This document shows positions 44,550-58,368 of a stretch of DNA of 64,000 bases, in pieces. Made by a program: the position numbers and the translations under genes. Position 1 is the stretch's first letter. Each line of letters starts with the position of its first letter. Under the pieces are notes generated by a model. The model saw only the letters and a program-made list of their open reading frames with translations. It ran no database searches and was not told the DNA's origin. The DNA is from Sanderia malayensis (taxonomy: Eukaryota > Cnidaria > Scyphozoa > Semaeostomeae > Pelagiidae): NCBI GenBank assembly GCA_013076295.1, contig RQOL01000531.1, forward strand, positions 992,001 through 1,056,000. Reading direction: 5' to 3'.

Positions 44550-47500
44550 CGTGGACCTTTGTGGAAACAAAGCAATAGCAAATGGTAAGCTGATCCCAAA
44601 AGATAAGACGCAAACAAGAGCGTTCATTGGCAAATTCAAGTATGGTCGCCGAGTGAGAAATTTAGTCCTGCAAGAAATGAACAAGATATTCAGCTATGAT
44701 TATTAATTAATATTGTTTATTAAAAGCGAAATGAATCGATTCAGCTTCGAATTATAGCTGATACGGTTTAAATTGTTGATTTTATCATCAGAATTTCGGC
44801 TTTAAATAAGTTATAGAGTATTGTAAAACATTGTAAAGAAGTTATGAAAGTAAAGCACTCCAATTCACGATATATCCTGGAAGCTACTGCTATTAACTAT
44901 CAAAAGAAAAAGTCTGCCTTGATGAGTAACCAGATAGAAAAGCCAGAGATAAATGTAAGCAAGATTTACCTTTCAAGAAACGCCATAACCACAGGTGGAA
45001 CAATCAGTATTGGAGCAGGCAAAAGAACTCTTGTCAGCGCAGTTTCCTTAACAGCCTATCAAATAGAAATACAAACATGCAAGCAATCAATACTTTATTG
45101 TCTCTAAAAACAAAACATACCACATTAAGCGTTGGCAAGGAGTATACAACAGGAATTTTCCATCAAATACTGGTATTTATGCTTATGCGCATGTCTTAGC
45201 GTTCGTCGTAGCATGTCTTTCTGCAATTGCAAAAGCAACTTGAAACTAACTAGTCTAGCTGGAGTTTGATAGTAAATGAAGTGCGTTTTTCTACCTTTCT
45301 TGCTGCAATTTTCGATGCCCCAACTACGTTGCCAAGACCGTCATCAATATCTATTCCTTCTCTGATTTCGTGCTGCCTCATTAAAAAGACGTTTGCCACG
45401 TTGGCCGTGCCTGATACAAAAGAAGAAAGAAGAATAGGTTGGCAAAAAATATGCGAATTACAGGTTGCAGGAATAATGGGTAACACATATGATAGTACGT
45501 GATAGCAGAAGACATGGCAAGTAACAGAAGAAAATAAAAATAACGATGAAAAACAAGTAAAAATAGCGAAAGATGTGGAAATGAAGGATGCAGTAATATT
45601 ATAAATAATAGCAGTAAAATACGAACTGAATTTGTGGGAGTAAGTTGTGATAGATGAATATTCATACGTACATGTTGCAGGATAAGCCACAAATCTTTGA
45701 ACAATTTTTTTGCTTCTTTCTGTGAGGAATCTGGCGTTTTTTATTCCAAGACTCAACCCAACCTGTATTGTGCGAAAAACAATTTATAAAAATTCATAAA
45801 GTCAAAAAGATGACATTCGGCAAACATTTTTCCTGAGCCCTACATTAAGAATTTATAATGATAAATGGAAATTACAAATATTAATATAAATAAATACCAA
45901 TTTGATACTTACAGCGATACCTACTGCTGCCGATACAGCAGCAAGATAGCTCTTGACAAATAAAGAGGTTGGTGTTTCCTGAGTGAAGTAAAAGAAATGA
46001 TAAAATGCTGAAAAAAGCAACTTTTGTAAAAAAAAATAATTGTACTCGATGTGAGAAGGTTGTGAAGGTTGTAGGTTGTGAAGGTTGTAAGAAAAACTAA
46101 TTGTATTCGATATGAGAAGGTTGTAAAGGTTGTAAGAAAGTTAGTACAGTAAAGACTTTGCAGTGCTATGGCTTATCGATAAAATGGAATGACACTGCCT
46201 GGTTGAAGAAGTACTGAAAGAAGATGTAGAAAGAGTAGGTAAAGAAGCAGTAAAAATAAGCCATAATAGAAAAAGTAGAAATAGTGGTAGAAGAAGTAAT
46301 TTGTCAAAATGTGTCATATTAGAAAAAGAAGCAATAAAAATATAAATCATAGTAGTTAAAGTAGGAATAGTTGAAAAAGAAGCAATAAAAAGTAAGTCAT
46401 AGAAAAAAGGTACTGTAATGCAAAGCTTAGGGTTGCATACAAATTTATCAATTCGCTTATCATACCTTGCTAGCATTTCTATTTGAGTAGTTGACCCCAG
46501 CGTTATGACTTTGGTTCATCCACTGCAATATAAATTGATGATTAGAATTCACATAAAACTCGTCCTAGATAAGTATGCTGAACTAAGTTATTGTTGACAG
46601 TAAAAGAAAGGGATAGCTACAAGTTAAATGGCTATTTACAAAAGAACAATTAAGCGTGATTTAATTGTTCTCTACTGCTAATACTTGTTGAAACGTAGTA
46701 TTGTAGTTGTGTTAACGTTGAAGAGATGATGTTGAAAGATAAGAAATGATGCTGGATGACGTCTGATCAAATCACAAAACAGAACAGGGGGCATGAAGTG
46801 TTTCATGAAGAAAATTGCTAAATGCGACGAAAGAAAAAACTTGCAGCTAGATTTCATGCCGCGCATTATAAAATGAAAGAACTAATCTTATGTACTTCGA
46901 GACCTCACTTTCACTAACTTAAACGAAACTCTTATAAGCACACACTTGTAAAACAAATTTTAAGTCATTTGAGATGACATGTAATTAAAAAATTTCTTGA
47001 TCCCAGCTCGAATTACACAGAGTTGACATATTGGTATTCACAATGAAATTGAATTGAAGCACAAGGTAACAAAACTATTCAAAACATGGTTAACCATCAG
47101 ATCTTTTCAGAACAGAAGGGGAAAGGTTGAATAAGAAGGCATTAGAAGAGGGGAGGGGGGCAAAGAAAACGACAAAAGAAAAGGCAAAGAGAGAAGCATT
47201 GCATTACAAAATTAATAAGCAGAATGTTTATGTGATATTTACATGGCACTTCTTACCTGCCAGAAAATGACTTGTGGCAAGGATGGAGCTGGCAATATCA
47301 TTCCAACAACCTGGATGGAATGTACGTAAATTCAAATCATTTTCTGGGATTTTATAAACTTGGTATTTGGGTATTTGTACATAACATTCATCCCTAACTG
47401 GGAATGCAAAAACAAGGCCTCATAAATTGTGAATAAAGAAGATTTGATAGTTACTTTCAAAAAAGGTTGCTGAAATTAAAATACTGTGAAAATCTGATTA

Positions 47501-49467
47501 TTTATAGTGTAAATTACAAATAAATTACCGTTACTGTCCCAAAAGGCACATAGCCTGAAATAGAACAAAATTTTGCGTTTAATTGTAAGCCCAAAATATT
47601 GCTTTTTAGAATTATCCACTCAATAGGAAACGAGGGGCAAATGGTTTCTATGTTTCCCAGTAAGTATGTGTGACATAACATAACAATAACAATATGGATA
47701 ATTCTTATAAAGGAGCTGAGAGGTTACAAAAGCCTATAAATCCCTGTTAAAATTCGCTCGAACTCATACATGAACTCTTTGTTTAGTTTATTATATATTC
47801 TCAAATTTTATCCTGTTTTGGTGTTAACTGCTTTGTGGAGTAAGCTGTTCCATTCCTTTACAATTCTTTGTAAGTAAAAGTTTTTTCTTGTCATAAAATT
47901 GCATTTCTGCAAACAGTTTTGAAATTATTACCTCTGACTATATTTCTGTTAATTTTAAGAAATGTCTTAAGTTCTATATCAATTTGACCATGAAATATTT
48001 AACGCATATTATTAACCGTTTTCTTTTACATTTTAAAATTAGTAGCTTTTATTTTTTGAAAATATTTCAATTCTACCTGACATTCTAAATGGCATGAATA
48101 TCTTCTTTCCAGTGTCAGGGTGTATAATTGCCTACAAAATGAAATGTGAAAGTATGGATAAATATTTGAAACATGCATTATGTTGGTAAAATCTGCTGAT
48201 ACTGCCAGGCAAAGTTAAAACTACCTGCTGGCAGTATTGGTAAGGTTTGACTAGAAGTGAATAAAACTAGAAGCAACTGAAACACATTTAAACAGGAGAA
48301 AACATGTCTCTGATAAGAAGACTTTTAGAGTCAATTTGTAGTAAATGATAATTTCAGCAGATAAGTAAACTTTTCTCACCTCTTTTATCTTCCGTGCATG
48401 CCACAGCTGTAAACAAACAGAAATCAACTAAAAAAATGACTTGATAATTTGAATTCAGAATTTTATGAACACAATCTTAAATTCAATAATGATGATAGTA
48501 ATAATTTTTAACTTTGACAAATGTTTATACATTGATAATCTTTCAGTGTGACAAGCATACTGTTTGATATGGTTCAATGCTTAAGGAACAATACCAATTC
48601 AAAGGAGAAAATATAATAGTATAAGTTAGATCACCTCGTTATCTGTGACACCACTTTTCAGGGTTCCATGTTTGAAGGCATCGAGTAAATCAAGAGATTC
48701 TTTTAACTTTTTCTGTTTTATAATCGAAAGTAAATCAAAATCTTAGCTTATGATAAAACATCTCATTTGCTAAATGTTTCTTTGGAAACTATGCCAGACC
48801 TGCCATCTCCCCGGTTTGGCCAAGGGCTCCTGGTATGCCACTGATTCCCCCACCCTCACGGTACATCACTAAAATCTTGGTAAACTGTAAAGTAAGTTTA
48901 TGGTTAAACAATACTATTTTCAACTGTTGCTTGAAATTCTTAGCTTCTTAACTGCTTCTTAACTTTCTGTCCCACTTTTGTTGCTGTGTAAGCGTACAAG
49001 TCGTAGTTGAGCGAGAGGTCTGGGTTGGGGAGCGATTCCACGAATGTGTGACGAGGCGAGTCTGATGACACGTGAGCATGCCCCAAGACCCCCCCTCCCA
49101 TCCCAAAGCGGCCCAAAAATGTTTGGGCCAAAACCTCCAGGTTTTGTTCTTGACCAGGTTGGCAGGTCTGCTATGCTAATAGCACGATGATTATAAAGTT
49201 GAAAAGCCAAAATTACTGAAGAAAAACTTACATCACTGATAAAGAGTGTTGAAGGATCTACCATATCAAAACACCTGATAAGTCTTCCGACATAAGTAGT
49301 CTACAATGAAGGATGTGAATAGAAAGCTTAGATAGAAAAGAAGACATGCAAGCAGCGAAATTGCTTGAATTTGCTTATTTTTCAAGTGCAATAAAAAGAA
49401 TTTTATGGACTTTTACCTGGGGATACTTATCTCCATAAAGGGTGAACTTTGGAATGCCGTCCGCCAT
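44550..49467 (-). CDS. SFXN5: Sideroflexin-5-like mitochondrial carrier (last exon not resolved)
   Basis: Thirteen exons in consistent phase: 49467-49417, 49300-49232, 48712-48635, 48406-48380, 48131-48077, 47554-47529, 47310-47257, 46522-46466, 45978-45913, 45762-45672, 45410-45295, 45046-44970, 44667-44550. The product starts MADGIPKFTLYGDKYPQ and reads FDMVDPSTLFIS, DAFKHGTLKSGVT, IIHPDTGKKIFMPFRMSG, WMNQSHNAGVNYSNRNAS, NVFLMRQHEIREGIDI, VVGASKIAARK, LLPAPILIVPPVVMAFLE, ISLPFAIALFPQ. HPDTG, NQSHNA and the Pro-rich LPAPI segment are sideroflexin hallmarks. The variants (FKHGTL, EIREGID, VVGASKIAAR) match SFXN5 better than SFXN1-4. Sideroflexins are multi-pass inner mitochondrial membrane carriers. 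SFXN1/3 carry serine and the SFXN5 substrate is less settled. About 295 residues are accounted for, so only a short tail is missing. A MITE sits 47 bp upstream of the ATG. Confidence 0.93.
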
Positions 49468-49513
49468 TGTTGTTTACAACCAAAACGACTATCCTTATGA
49501 AGTGACCTCGCTC

Positions 49514-50063
49514 TAGCCTGCGTCACAGACCCATAGAGATAGGATATAAGATAATCTAGAGTGCTAACGGCCGATACTCCCTCTGTATAGCGGGTGAAGC
49601 AAAAATTTCTAGCCAGCCACCCTCCAGCAAAATGGCGGACAAAACTCAACAGCTAGAACTTCACATTTTGAAGTCAATGATACATTGATACTTTCAATTA
49701 AAAACCTCAAAGAAACATTCAAATCGTTAAAACATTATGTTATATTCATTATACTGAAAGTTCATGGTTGTTTTTACAATATTATTACAATTTACAAACT
49801 TTAATGCAATTTGTAATGGCACGAATTGTTAGGCCTAGATATCTCTTGGAGGGTGAATTCTTGTATCCCTGTGCTCAAACACTTTGAAAATCTTGCGTCC
49901 CTGTGCGCAGTCACAGGGTTTCAAGGTATCAAGTAATAAAAAAATGGCCGCCATTGGAGGATTTTTGGCGTCTGGAGGATGAGCCTCGTTCGCACTCTAG
50001 ATTATCTTATATCCTATCTCTATGCACAGACCAGACCATAACTCATGGTCTGTGACGCAGCTA
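49514..50063. mobile_element. 550-bp MITE with 9-bp target duplication, abutting the SFXN5-like start
   Basis: The ends are TAGCCTGCGTCACAGACC at the left and GGTCTGTGACGCAGCTA at the right. Just inside both is an inverse pair built on ATAGAGATAGGATATAAGAT. ACCTCGCTC is repeated exactly at 49505-49513 and 50064-50072. The long target duplication suggests hAT-like mobilisation (8 bp is typical) or MuDR-like (9 bp). No transposase. Its left end is 47 bp upstream of the SFXN5-like ATG, so it lies in the 5' UTR or core promoter. Confidence 0.9.
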
Positions 50064-51942
50064 ACCTCGCTCAGGCTCAGCCATTGACCAGACAGAGTGA
50101 GAGACTTTGGCTCGAACTTTCCCCGGACACATGTTCGACCTATCAAACTTAAAACACCCTTTCAACATAGCTTATCGTTAAACTTTTGCGAACAAACTTC
50201 TAATAATGAATTTAAACTTTCCCATAAGCGACGGAAGCCACGAATTCATAAACATCATAGAATATAATCATTTGTATAAAGTATATTGAATATATTGAAT
50301 ATGAGTGTATTGAATATAAAGATATTTAGAAACTTCTATTATCATGCTGTTCATATTTAGTTAAAGCTTGTTTGCTGTGGTTGATTTGCAATATTTTGGG
50401 AAAATATCAAAAATCTCTTGAAAGACTGAAGATTTTAAAAACATAAATGTCACTAATTTCCATGGCTCTTTTTACTTGTGTTCTCTGAAAGGAATATTTC
50501 ACATTGGATTGTCATGCGTAAAAATTAGCCCCGACGACAGACAAATTCTAAAATTTTGCGTGCAATTTTGCAGGAAGATACGGCATTATTAACCAGATTA
50601 AGGTGAAGGCTCACGAGAATGGTCACGGAAGAAAACAATTTTAGATTAAGAAGTCACGTAACCTTGCGTGATGTGAGGTGAACCAAAGGTCCGAACGATA
50701 AATCGACATGTCAAAGAGAAGATTGCATTGACGTCGTGTACTCTTCCTGAATTTGGGACGTCCGGAGAAGACACCAAGACATGTTCTCCCCACCAAACAG
50801 TTCCGAAAACTACAACGTTTCGTGTCCCACCTTTTTTGAAGATGTCTTCTTTACTACAAAATATTGCCGTTTTCCCCTTCAAAGGTGCGTTTTCTACCTA
50901 CGTGACGGGCACTCCACCATCCCCACCCGCCAGATGTTCCTGCCCCAAAAAATAAAACAGGACAGAGGTCTCCTTGGTTTTAGGTTTTCTCCACAAATCC
51001 CTGCCATGCGTGATTGTTCTCACACATTTTTACAAAATATCTTCAGGTGACCACAACTTCGTGATGAAATTACCAAACCGATGGTTGCCCATGGTGTGGT
51101 ATAGCTGCACAACGCATAAAAACAATATCACTAATTACATGATTTAAGTAGAGATTACACGTCAGCTTTTTCAAATAAATTCCCATAGTTGGCAGCTTCT
51201 CTGAGACAACTAAAGGTCAACAAAACCATTACTGTTTTATTTTTTAAAAAGTTGCTCATTTTAGAGCTCATTGTGGTGCATTGGCTGTTTTCTGTGCAAT
51301 AAATCCCATGAAACTTAAATACGAAACAAATGCAATGCATGTAACATATAAGCTGAGCCAAGATTACATTGCATGTTATTTCACATCATCGACCATAGAG
51401 CTAAGATGCAAAAAATATAAAGTTGGACAAAAATTGTTGTTGAGCTTTGGTAATTTAAGACACGCCCAACCCCACCTAAACAACATTAAGGACATTTAGA
51501 AACCGAATATTATTCTCCTTCATTCAGTGTACTTAATTGCGGCATAGCCATGGAAGTAAAAATTAATTTGCAAACCTCGATTTTCTGGCCAGTGGATTGA
51601 TTTGTTTACTTAAAAGCCACAATCATGTTTATCCTAGACATTGTCGAATTCATAAAATATTTCAAAGAATAGGCTCTTTTACGGAGCATGTACGCAGCAG
51701 GTGTAATAATATGATTGCTTCATATCGACGTTATTTGTCATATACACACATAAGTAGCTTATAGGAAGCGACTGCCGCCAATGCTCTTGGACAAGCACGT
51801 GGCATTAATGGCATTCAAACATCTGCAGCTCTATACCTTTTCGTTCTCCTCAAGCATTATTATCATGAATGAACCATATGCTTACATTACTATTTGACAT
51901 TGCTTTCTTCTAAGAGAGATGCGCGTTATACCAGGTGTATGG

Positions 51943-52251
51943 TACACGTTTTTTATTTGATAAGAAAGTTTTTCAACCCAGCACGCAAACTTTCTTAGCT
52001 ATTTCCGATTTCAGCATTTGGACTTTCTTGAGATTTTTTTGCAATAATTGAAAATACGTTATTCATTTCCTTTTTTACACATTATAGTCAAAAAGTCAAA
52101 AATTTCGCCTTTGCATGGTTATTTCTTTTTGCAAACTTCAGCATCTAAATTTCAACTTTCTCAGGTTTCAAAAATATAGCACTGAACTCTCCGAACTCTT
52201 TGAAGAACCAAGCACTTTCTTATTAAACACTTTCTTATAAAAAAACGTGTT
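51943..52251. mobile_element. ~309-bp MITE with TACACG...GATAAGAAAG ends
   Basis: The left tip TACACGTTTTTTATTTGATA and the right end CTTTCTTATAAAAAAACGTG are inverse with one small difference. The interior repeats CTTTCTTA. TA borders the left end but the right border is TT. It has the same tip architecture as the units at 36627 and 38652. Confidence 0.75.
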
Positions 52252-53681
52252 TGGTATTTAGCGATTGCAAATTTAATATCGACCATGCACAAAAACGAAA
52301 ATTCTATCAAAAGGAGAGGTTGTGACTAGCAGAACAGATTTCACCGTGCATCTCAAATGGTCGAAAAATAAGAAACGTAATGTGGTGTATGACGTTTGAA
52401 AACTTGTTATTCGACTAAATTTAGAACAACAACACATCGAGGTGCAGGATCAAATTGTATTAAAAAACCGCATTTCTTTCAGAATAAGATTCGGATCAAA
52501 GCAGGGCTCGCTGATAAGCAGCGCAACACCTTACAACATAGCAATAGGAAAAGACGTGCACCATTCTGTGCACATATAAACATTGTATTGATCAACTGTA
52601 TGTAAGATTGTCGTAATGCTATTATGAATAAATCAACTTGTTCTTTGTGCTACTGCTCAGACAAAGTGTCAAGGGGTTTTTGCGCATGATCCGTTTATTA
52701 TTAATGACGTTTAGGCCCGTAATCCGTCACGAACGGTCGTCTCTTGATCCCTCCAAGCGTCAATGGACGCTATGGTTCGGATCGATTCTAACGGAACCAT
52801 AAAAAACAGATCAAAGCATGTTTGGTAGAATTCCGTGGACCAGAAGGGCATGAAATCGTCAACATAAACTCATGCATTTTTAATCAGCGCGCGTGGTAGA
52901 AGTGATCAATGGACGATCACGATAAATAACAAATAATAACAACAAGAGCGGCAAATAATAACAATAACAATGGTTAATAACAATAACAATAGTACTATAT
53001 TCAAACAGGTCACAAGATTTGACTATAAAAGCTGCTATCACTCTGGGATATCACAATAAGATGACGCAGGTCAACTGGTCAGTGCGTCATTGAAAAATGT
53101 ATGCGTGCAGGTTCTTAGTTGCAGAGACGCTGCAAGGAGGACAATCCATGCTCTGCAGTAAGCCAGAAAATCCCCCCCCCTTCCCGCCATTAGCAGCAGA
53201 TTTAATTTCTTTCTTGCAATCACTGTGCTTCGTTTGTAGTTTGGCGGTCAGCGTTATACAGATGCAATTATTACCGATTACAGCTTCCCATTTAAAAATT
53301 CCCCGCTAGGCCAAACTTAGTTGCGTCAGCAAGTGTCTGAAATGGTACTTAATACTCTCTTTCTCTCTACCGAAACATGCAGAAAAGCAAGCATCCAGTG
53401 AAGCAAAGAATAACAAGAGAAGCAAGTTCTGCAACACGCTTTTCCAAAATGAGCAGCAAAGCATGGAACTTCTCTAAGCTATACATACAAGTATAACTCA
53501 GAGAAACAAAGCGTGCAGCAAACTATTCCAACGGCAAAACTCGTAGACTGATCCTAAATTAAATTCTTTTATCCTGGAGAACTTTTAATTTTCTTTTTAT
53601 TCTTAGAGACGAATAAATTGCTCCTGAACGCGGTTTATCGGACCCTCAATGTTGGGCAAAAAGAATGTTTGAGCTTTTTAA

Positions 53682-54023
53682 TTAAGTGAACACCGCCTTC
53701 GCCGAAGCAGCCCTTTTTGCTCCGAAGCTTTGCGGGGAAATGGTAATGAGATGATGCCAATCAACTGTACATAATGCAGTTACGAGAAATGAGATGAACA
53801 CGATGGTTTGTGCGGTGACAAAGGTAGCCACCAATAGCCCCATCGCACTGGCACCATGCTGTACATAGAGAAGGCAATACACTGTCTCTAATCCAATGCT
53901 CGAGATTGAGTGCAAAGTACAAAGTACAAAGGCCCATTTATGCACAACAAATAGTTTCTTAAGAAGCTTGAAACGACGCCTGTTGTATTTGTTTGTTAGC
54001 AAGATTTTAGCAGCTGAGAACAA
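53682..54023 (-). CDS. Unrecognised small membrane-protein-like open frame
   Basis: A 113-codon frame with two strongly hydrophobic segments (WAFVLCTLHSISSIGL and LLVATFVTAQTIVFISFLV) and basic flanks (KYNRRRFKLLKK). About 100 bp upstream, another minus-strand frame (54308-54123) has a third hydrophobic stretch (WILVLCGTVVLCCYY). They could be exons of a membrane protein, but no convincing splice pair joins them and no family is recognised. It may be chance. Confidence 0.2.
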   Translation of the reverse strand: MFSAAKILLTNKYNRRRFKLLKKLFVVHKWAFVLCTLHSISSIGLETVYCLLYVQHGASAMGLLVATFVTAQTIVFISFLVTALCTVDWHHLITISPQSFGAKRAASAKAVFT

Positions 54024-57000
54024 ATCTTAAAAAATTTGTAAACTCAGTGCAATGCAAATTGCGCGCACTTCTTGTAAGGGTGGGTGGGTGTGTGTCTGCG
54101 TAGAAAGCTCCTGCTCACGCAGCTATGAAGAATGGGGCCTCCTGAATTGCTTCAAACCTTTGCCACAGTAATAACAGCACAACACAACGGTGCCGCACAG
54201 AACTAAGATCCACATACCGCTTACGATAAAATTGCGGTTAATTGAACAGCTATAAACAAATTGTCCAATCCACTGTTGTAGTCTTTGTAGTCTCCGCTTA
54301 GAGTACACGTTTTAGTGTTTTTTAATCTACAGTGCTCAGTGTGTAGATGGCGAAAAAAAGGGAAATACAATAATGATATCAAACTTGCTTGAATGGTATT
54401 TTTCTATCCCGCTCAACTGAAAGTGATTTAATCCATGCTGTAAACAATCTATCAATGCTGTGTTTGCATTGTGAAAACATAGTTATAATGACGGCTTGAT
54501 AATCAAAAGGAACTTCAAGTAAAACCGCTCAATGCCTTGAATAAAACATCGCTTGTTTCTTTGTTCGGATAAGTTACCGCTTTGCTTCTAAATTGTATTT
54601 ATTTTTAAAGACGAGTTAATTTGCACGAGTTGACAAAAGCATCGTTTGATGGGAAAAATTCCGTTTGACAAATCAAATCTTTTAGCAAACAATTAATCCA
54701 TGCCTTAGAATACATCTTCAAGCGTTGCGTATTTGCTGAAAATTGTTGACGAACAAGCTACTTGGCTTTGCTTTGACAGAAGTCACATGAAAATACCAAA
54801 ACCCGAAAAGAGAAGAGAGAGCGCCATGGAGAAAGAGTTGAAACTGACAGGCTTCTGCGTGCGCATGTTTGCCCGTTACCGCTGATAATTGAATTCGTTT
54901 TGAATTGGTAAACACGAATTTCGGAGTGAATAGTTGAACTCAACACAGCATGCTTCGACGAATTTTGTTGTTTCTCAGTTCGACTCGACTTAAAATGGCG
55001 ATAGCTCTCCACAAAGAACTCGCAAGCCAAGTAGGGCTCTTGCCTTCAAAGCAGCGCATGCGCGTATTAACACAAGAGCGGGCATTGATTATGCCCTTGA
55101 TTTACATGAAATCAAGCTATTCTATGGTATCGAGTTTGCTTTGCTTTATGAATCTTTAACGTTTGACAGTTGATAAGCCTGCCAACACTGCACACATATG
55201 ACAGTCTGTGTACGCCTTATTATGCAAATCACCTGCAAAGCAATTTGTCAAACTTATGTAAAATTAAAAGGCTTTATTTCAAACATGTTACGCGCTACGG
55301 TGAGCAAGAATCAGCTACCTGCACACAAAGCCATCTGTTTAGGCTTGCATTCATTAGCATTGCGCTGTACTCGTCCGAAAGGAGACACTCAAACGGACCT
55401 CGTTCATTCAGCATTCTGTGTGAATGACTTTGTGGTATTGTCCTTATTTGATGAGACGACAATGCATCCGATTCTGTATTCGGTTCGACTTGACTGTAAG
55501 ATGATATAATGCTTTCATGTTCATTCAGACCGGCGTAATCGTAACAGCCAGTAGTAAACACGGTTTTCAATGATAATATTATGCATAATAAAAGCCCTGT
55601 GTCTTGTATTCCCATGAATGGAACTTCTGAAGCGGACATCCTACTGTTGCGCAAACAAGGAGGCGCATTCAATTCATTCAATCTGGTTTTAAATGGTTGC
55701 TAGCAACACGCCGATAGTCGTTGTCTGACTTGATGTGCTGCTGGCAAAGTATTAGCTGAGATCCAACATGCGTGGTGCTGTTCTGAATAGCCAGGGAGAG
55801 CTTCAATAAAGCACATTGCTGAGGGAGTAAATGAGACCAGGCAGGGGGCGCGCGCAAAGCATTGCTTGCATCTGAACGATTATTATAAGGGAATTGCAAG
55901 GTGGGAGAGAAAGAAACGGAAGCAGGAATGCGTGTTAATTGTGATACGTAGTGGAATTATGCAAATGATATTAATTATTGTAGTGATGGTTGGTAAAAAT
56001 TTCGATAAAAAATAGGTTAAAGATACATTAGCTTGGGTGAATAGAACAGACTGGGAACGAGTACGGAGAAATGGAGTGTAACGGGATTGAAAAAAGATCA
56101 TGGTGTGTTCCAAAGAGCCTGGGAGAGAGAGAGGCAATTTAAGAAACCTGGGAGAGCTGTTTGTAAAGAGCCTGGGTGCAAAATGACCACCAAAGAAAAC
56201 CGAATAAACCTCCCATTCGCACAACACAAGAACAATTTTGGCATCAAGAACAACAGGGTTGGGGGTCTGAAAGGATTAATAATCACAGGAATACGGCTTT
56301 CTAAAGCTCAGCCAGTTTGCAAGTTATCAGTTGAAACCAATAACAAATGGTTTCAGCTGTGCACACAGATGTGAAGCAGTGACTTCACAACAACGACAAC
56401 TATAGCTTATTCAAATCGCTAAAAAGCATATCTCTCAGAAAACTAATAGGCCATTCAATATTGCGATAATAATATCAAACATGGGGAATTCTTGTCGCAT
56501 TGAAATACAGTTCAGGATCAAGCTGATGTTTGTTGTGAAAACAAAATGCCCACTGGGTTTTTCGTTTATCTATGATTTTCAAACAGCAAGATAAAACCTA
56601 TTCTTACAAGAGGATTAGGATTCATAAGAAGATCCCTCTTGTAAAAGATTTTGTACTTCCAGCACCCAAAAGCATTCGCAAACAAAGAACTAATTGCTGC
56701 TTTCATTACAGGGCGAATGTTAATTTTAATCAAAACAAACGAAGAAAAACAGACTTCTGTAATTTGATTTGCAATATGTGTGTACTGCTTAAATGCCACA
56801 TGCATCATCATATGTTCACGGATACTTGATTGGTGTGCCATAACAATAAAGCACCGCAAAGCATTTTGGATTTGATGATGTCGTAAAGAATTTGCGAAGG
56901 CAATATTAATGGCCAGTCTTTTCCAACTATATAACATTAACGACCAATCTGTTTTAAGCTTGATAATCCATGCTATATGTCAAAGATTAATGTCGTTATT

Positions 57001-57661
57001 TTCATTAATTTCGCGGTTATTTAGGCAAGCCCATGGACTCGACATACTTTTTCTCTCTTTTGTGAATTATTTTGCCTTAAAATCGAAAATTGCTCCTCCG
57101 TATTCAAGTGACAACCGCTCCTCCCCTTCGATAATCTCTTGTTTACTAGACAACGATTATGATTTTAAATGGGCATCAAACGTCTTACTGCCTTGGGTTG
57201 TACATCTAGTCACAATATAGACAATGAACGCCATCGGCCATAGACAGAATATTCAGCTGTTTAAATTTACGTATGGTTTTCATGGATCGAATTGTAGCCT
57301 TTTTACGCCACGGTAATTCATAAGGCGGACTGCAGATAAATCTGCTTTTTCCAAACACAATAGAGGTCGCGCCCTCGCAGGTCTTAAGGGTCGAAGGTTC
57401 GTACGTGCACCCGACCCTTGACTAATATGGGACATGCAAAACGTTACAGAGTGCATGGTTTTCAAAACTAATGAAACAAGATAAGTCTGCCATTGAACCT
57501 CGATAGATTAAATACCCAAGGAAATGGGAAATTTATTCGCATTATAACGTTTCAGTAATCGAGATTCAAGCACGACCGTTAAACACGGCAAGTCAGAATC
57601 AAAGAATTCCAAAATCCAGATATTAGACACATTGAAAAAATTAAATTCGGTACTAACATTC

Positions 57662-57709
57662 AAGTCAACTATCATTTTAATGTTGCGCCACTAAAATGAT
57701 AGTTGACTT
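57662..57709. repeat. Perfect 18-bp-arm hairpin
   Basis: AAGTCAACTATCATTTTA and its exact inverse are separated by a 12-nt loop (ATGTTGCGCCAC). It stands alone in the gene-free stretch. Confidence 0.8.
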
Positions 57710-58310
57710 CGGCCAGGAAGTAATTTTGCACACGATAGCAGAGCTAGTACTTCAAATAAGAGGATAAGAAGGTTTTCTCACGTGAAGTACCATCAAGCAT
57801 AGCCAGAGGAGAAACTGTACACCTGCTAATCGCCATGTGTTTGTGTCTCTATACACAATATTATTCCGAATATGATAAACCAGTCAGTCAGCTTGATAGC
57901 TGCTACCTGCTGCACACGTCAGGGTTGTCGAATTGTTCTCAAAAACAGCGCATGAGAGGGAAGCAATCTATGCGAAGAATATTATTATTCACTGGACGTT
58001 TCCATGAAAACACAAAAACTCTAAATGATTTGTCATTAGTTACTTCTTCCAAGCTTATAAATAACAAATCAGCTACTCTTAGTGTGACATAAATATGGCC
58101 TGCATCACCAATCTGCGAATAAGGCCTTTTCTGGTTCACTGGGGCAATGATGCTAATTTTCAGTCATTCCTTTCATTCGCTCAAGATGCTATGCTTACAA
58201 TAGGAGACAAAAGTCCCTGGCACACCTGTAATTAGTAACTACATTGATATTATTACATGGTATATGCAAAGAGATACATGGCTTGCCTTCCCGTTTTAAA
58301 AATTTCAGTG

Positions 58311-58368
58311 TCGTTTGTCCTAACTGCGATTAGAATTTCTGTCCTCTAATATGTATCTTTATTGGAAG
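58311..58368 (+). repeat. ~58-bp direct repeat, unit 1
   Basis: TCGTTTGTCCTAACTGCGAT, then TAGAATTTCTGTCCT and TATTGGAAG. It recurs at 58831-58887 with a few differences. Not coding. Confidence 0.8.

Noticed and set aside
48800..48890. Possible extra SFXN5 exon coding TKILVMYREGGG
   Set aside because: Exons 49300-49232 and 48712-48635 already join in phase and match the SFXN5 sequence without it.
54718..56937. Several 60-128-codon frames on both strands
   Set aside because: No domain, no consistent splicing and frequent overlap on opposite strands; treated as chance.
57280..57465. Possible tRNA from the GGTTCG and GGGTCG...CGACCC arrangement
   Set aside because: No cloverleaf with a consistent acceptor, D and anticodon arm could be drawn.
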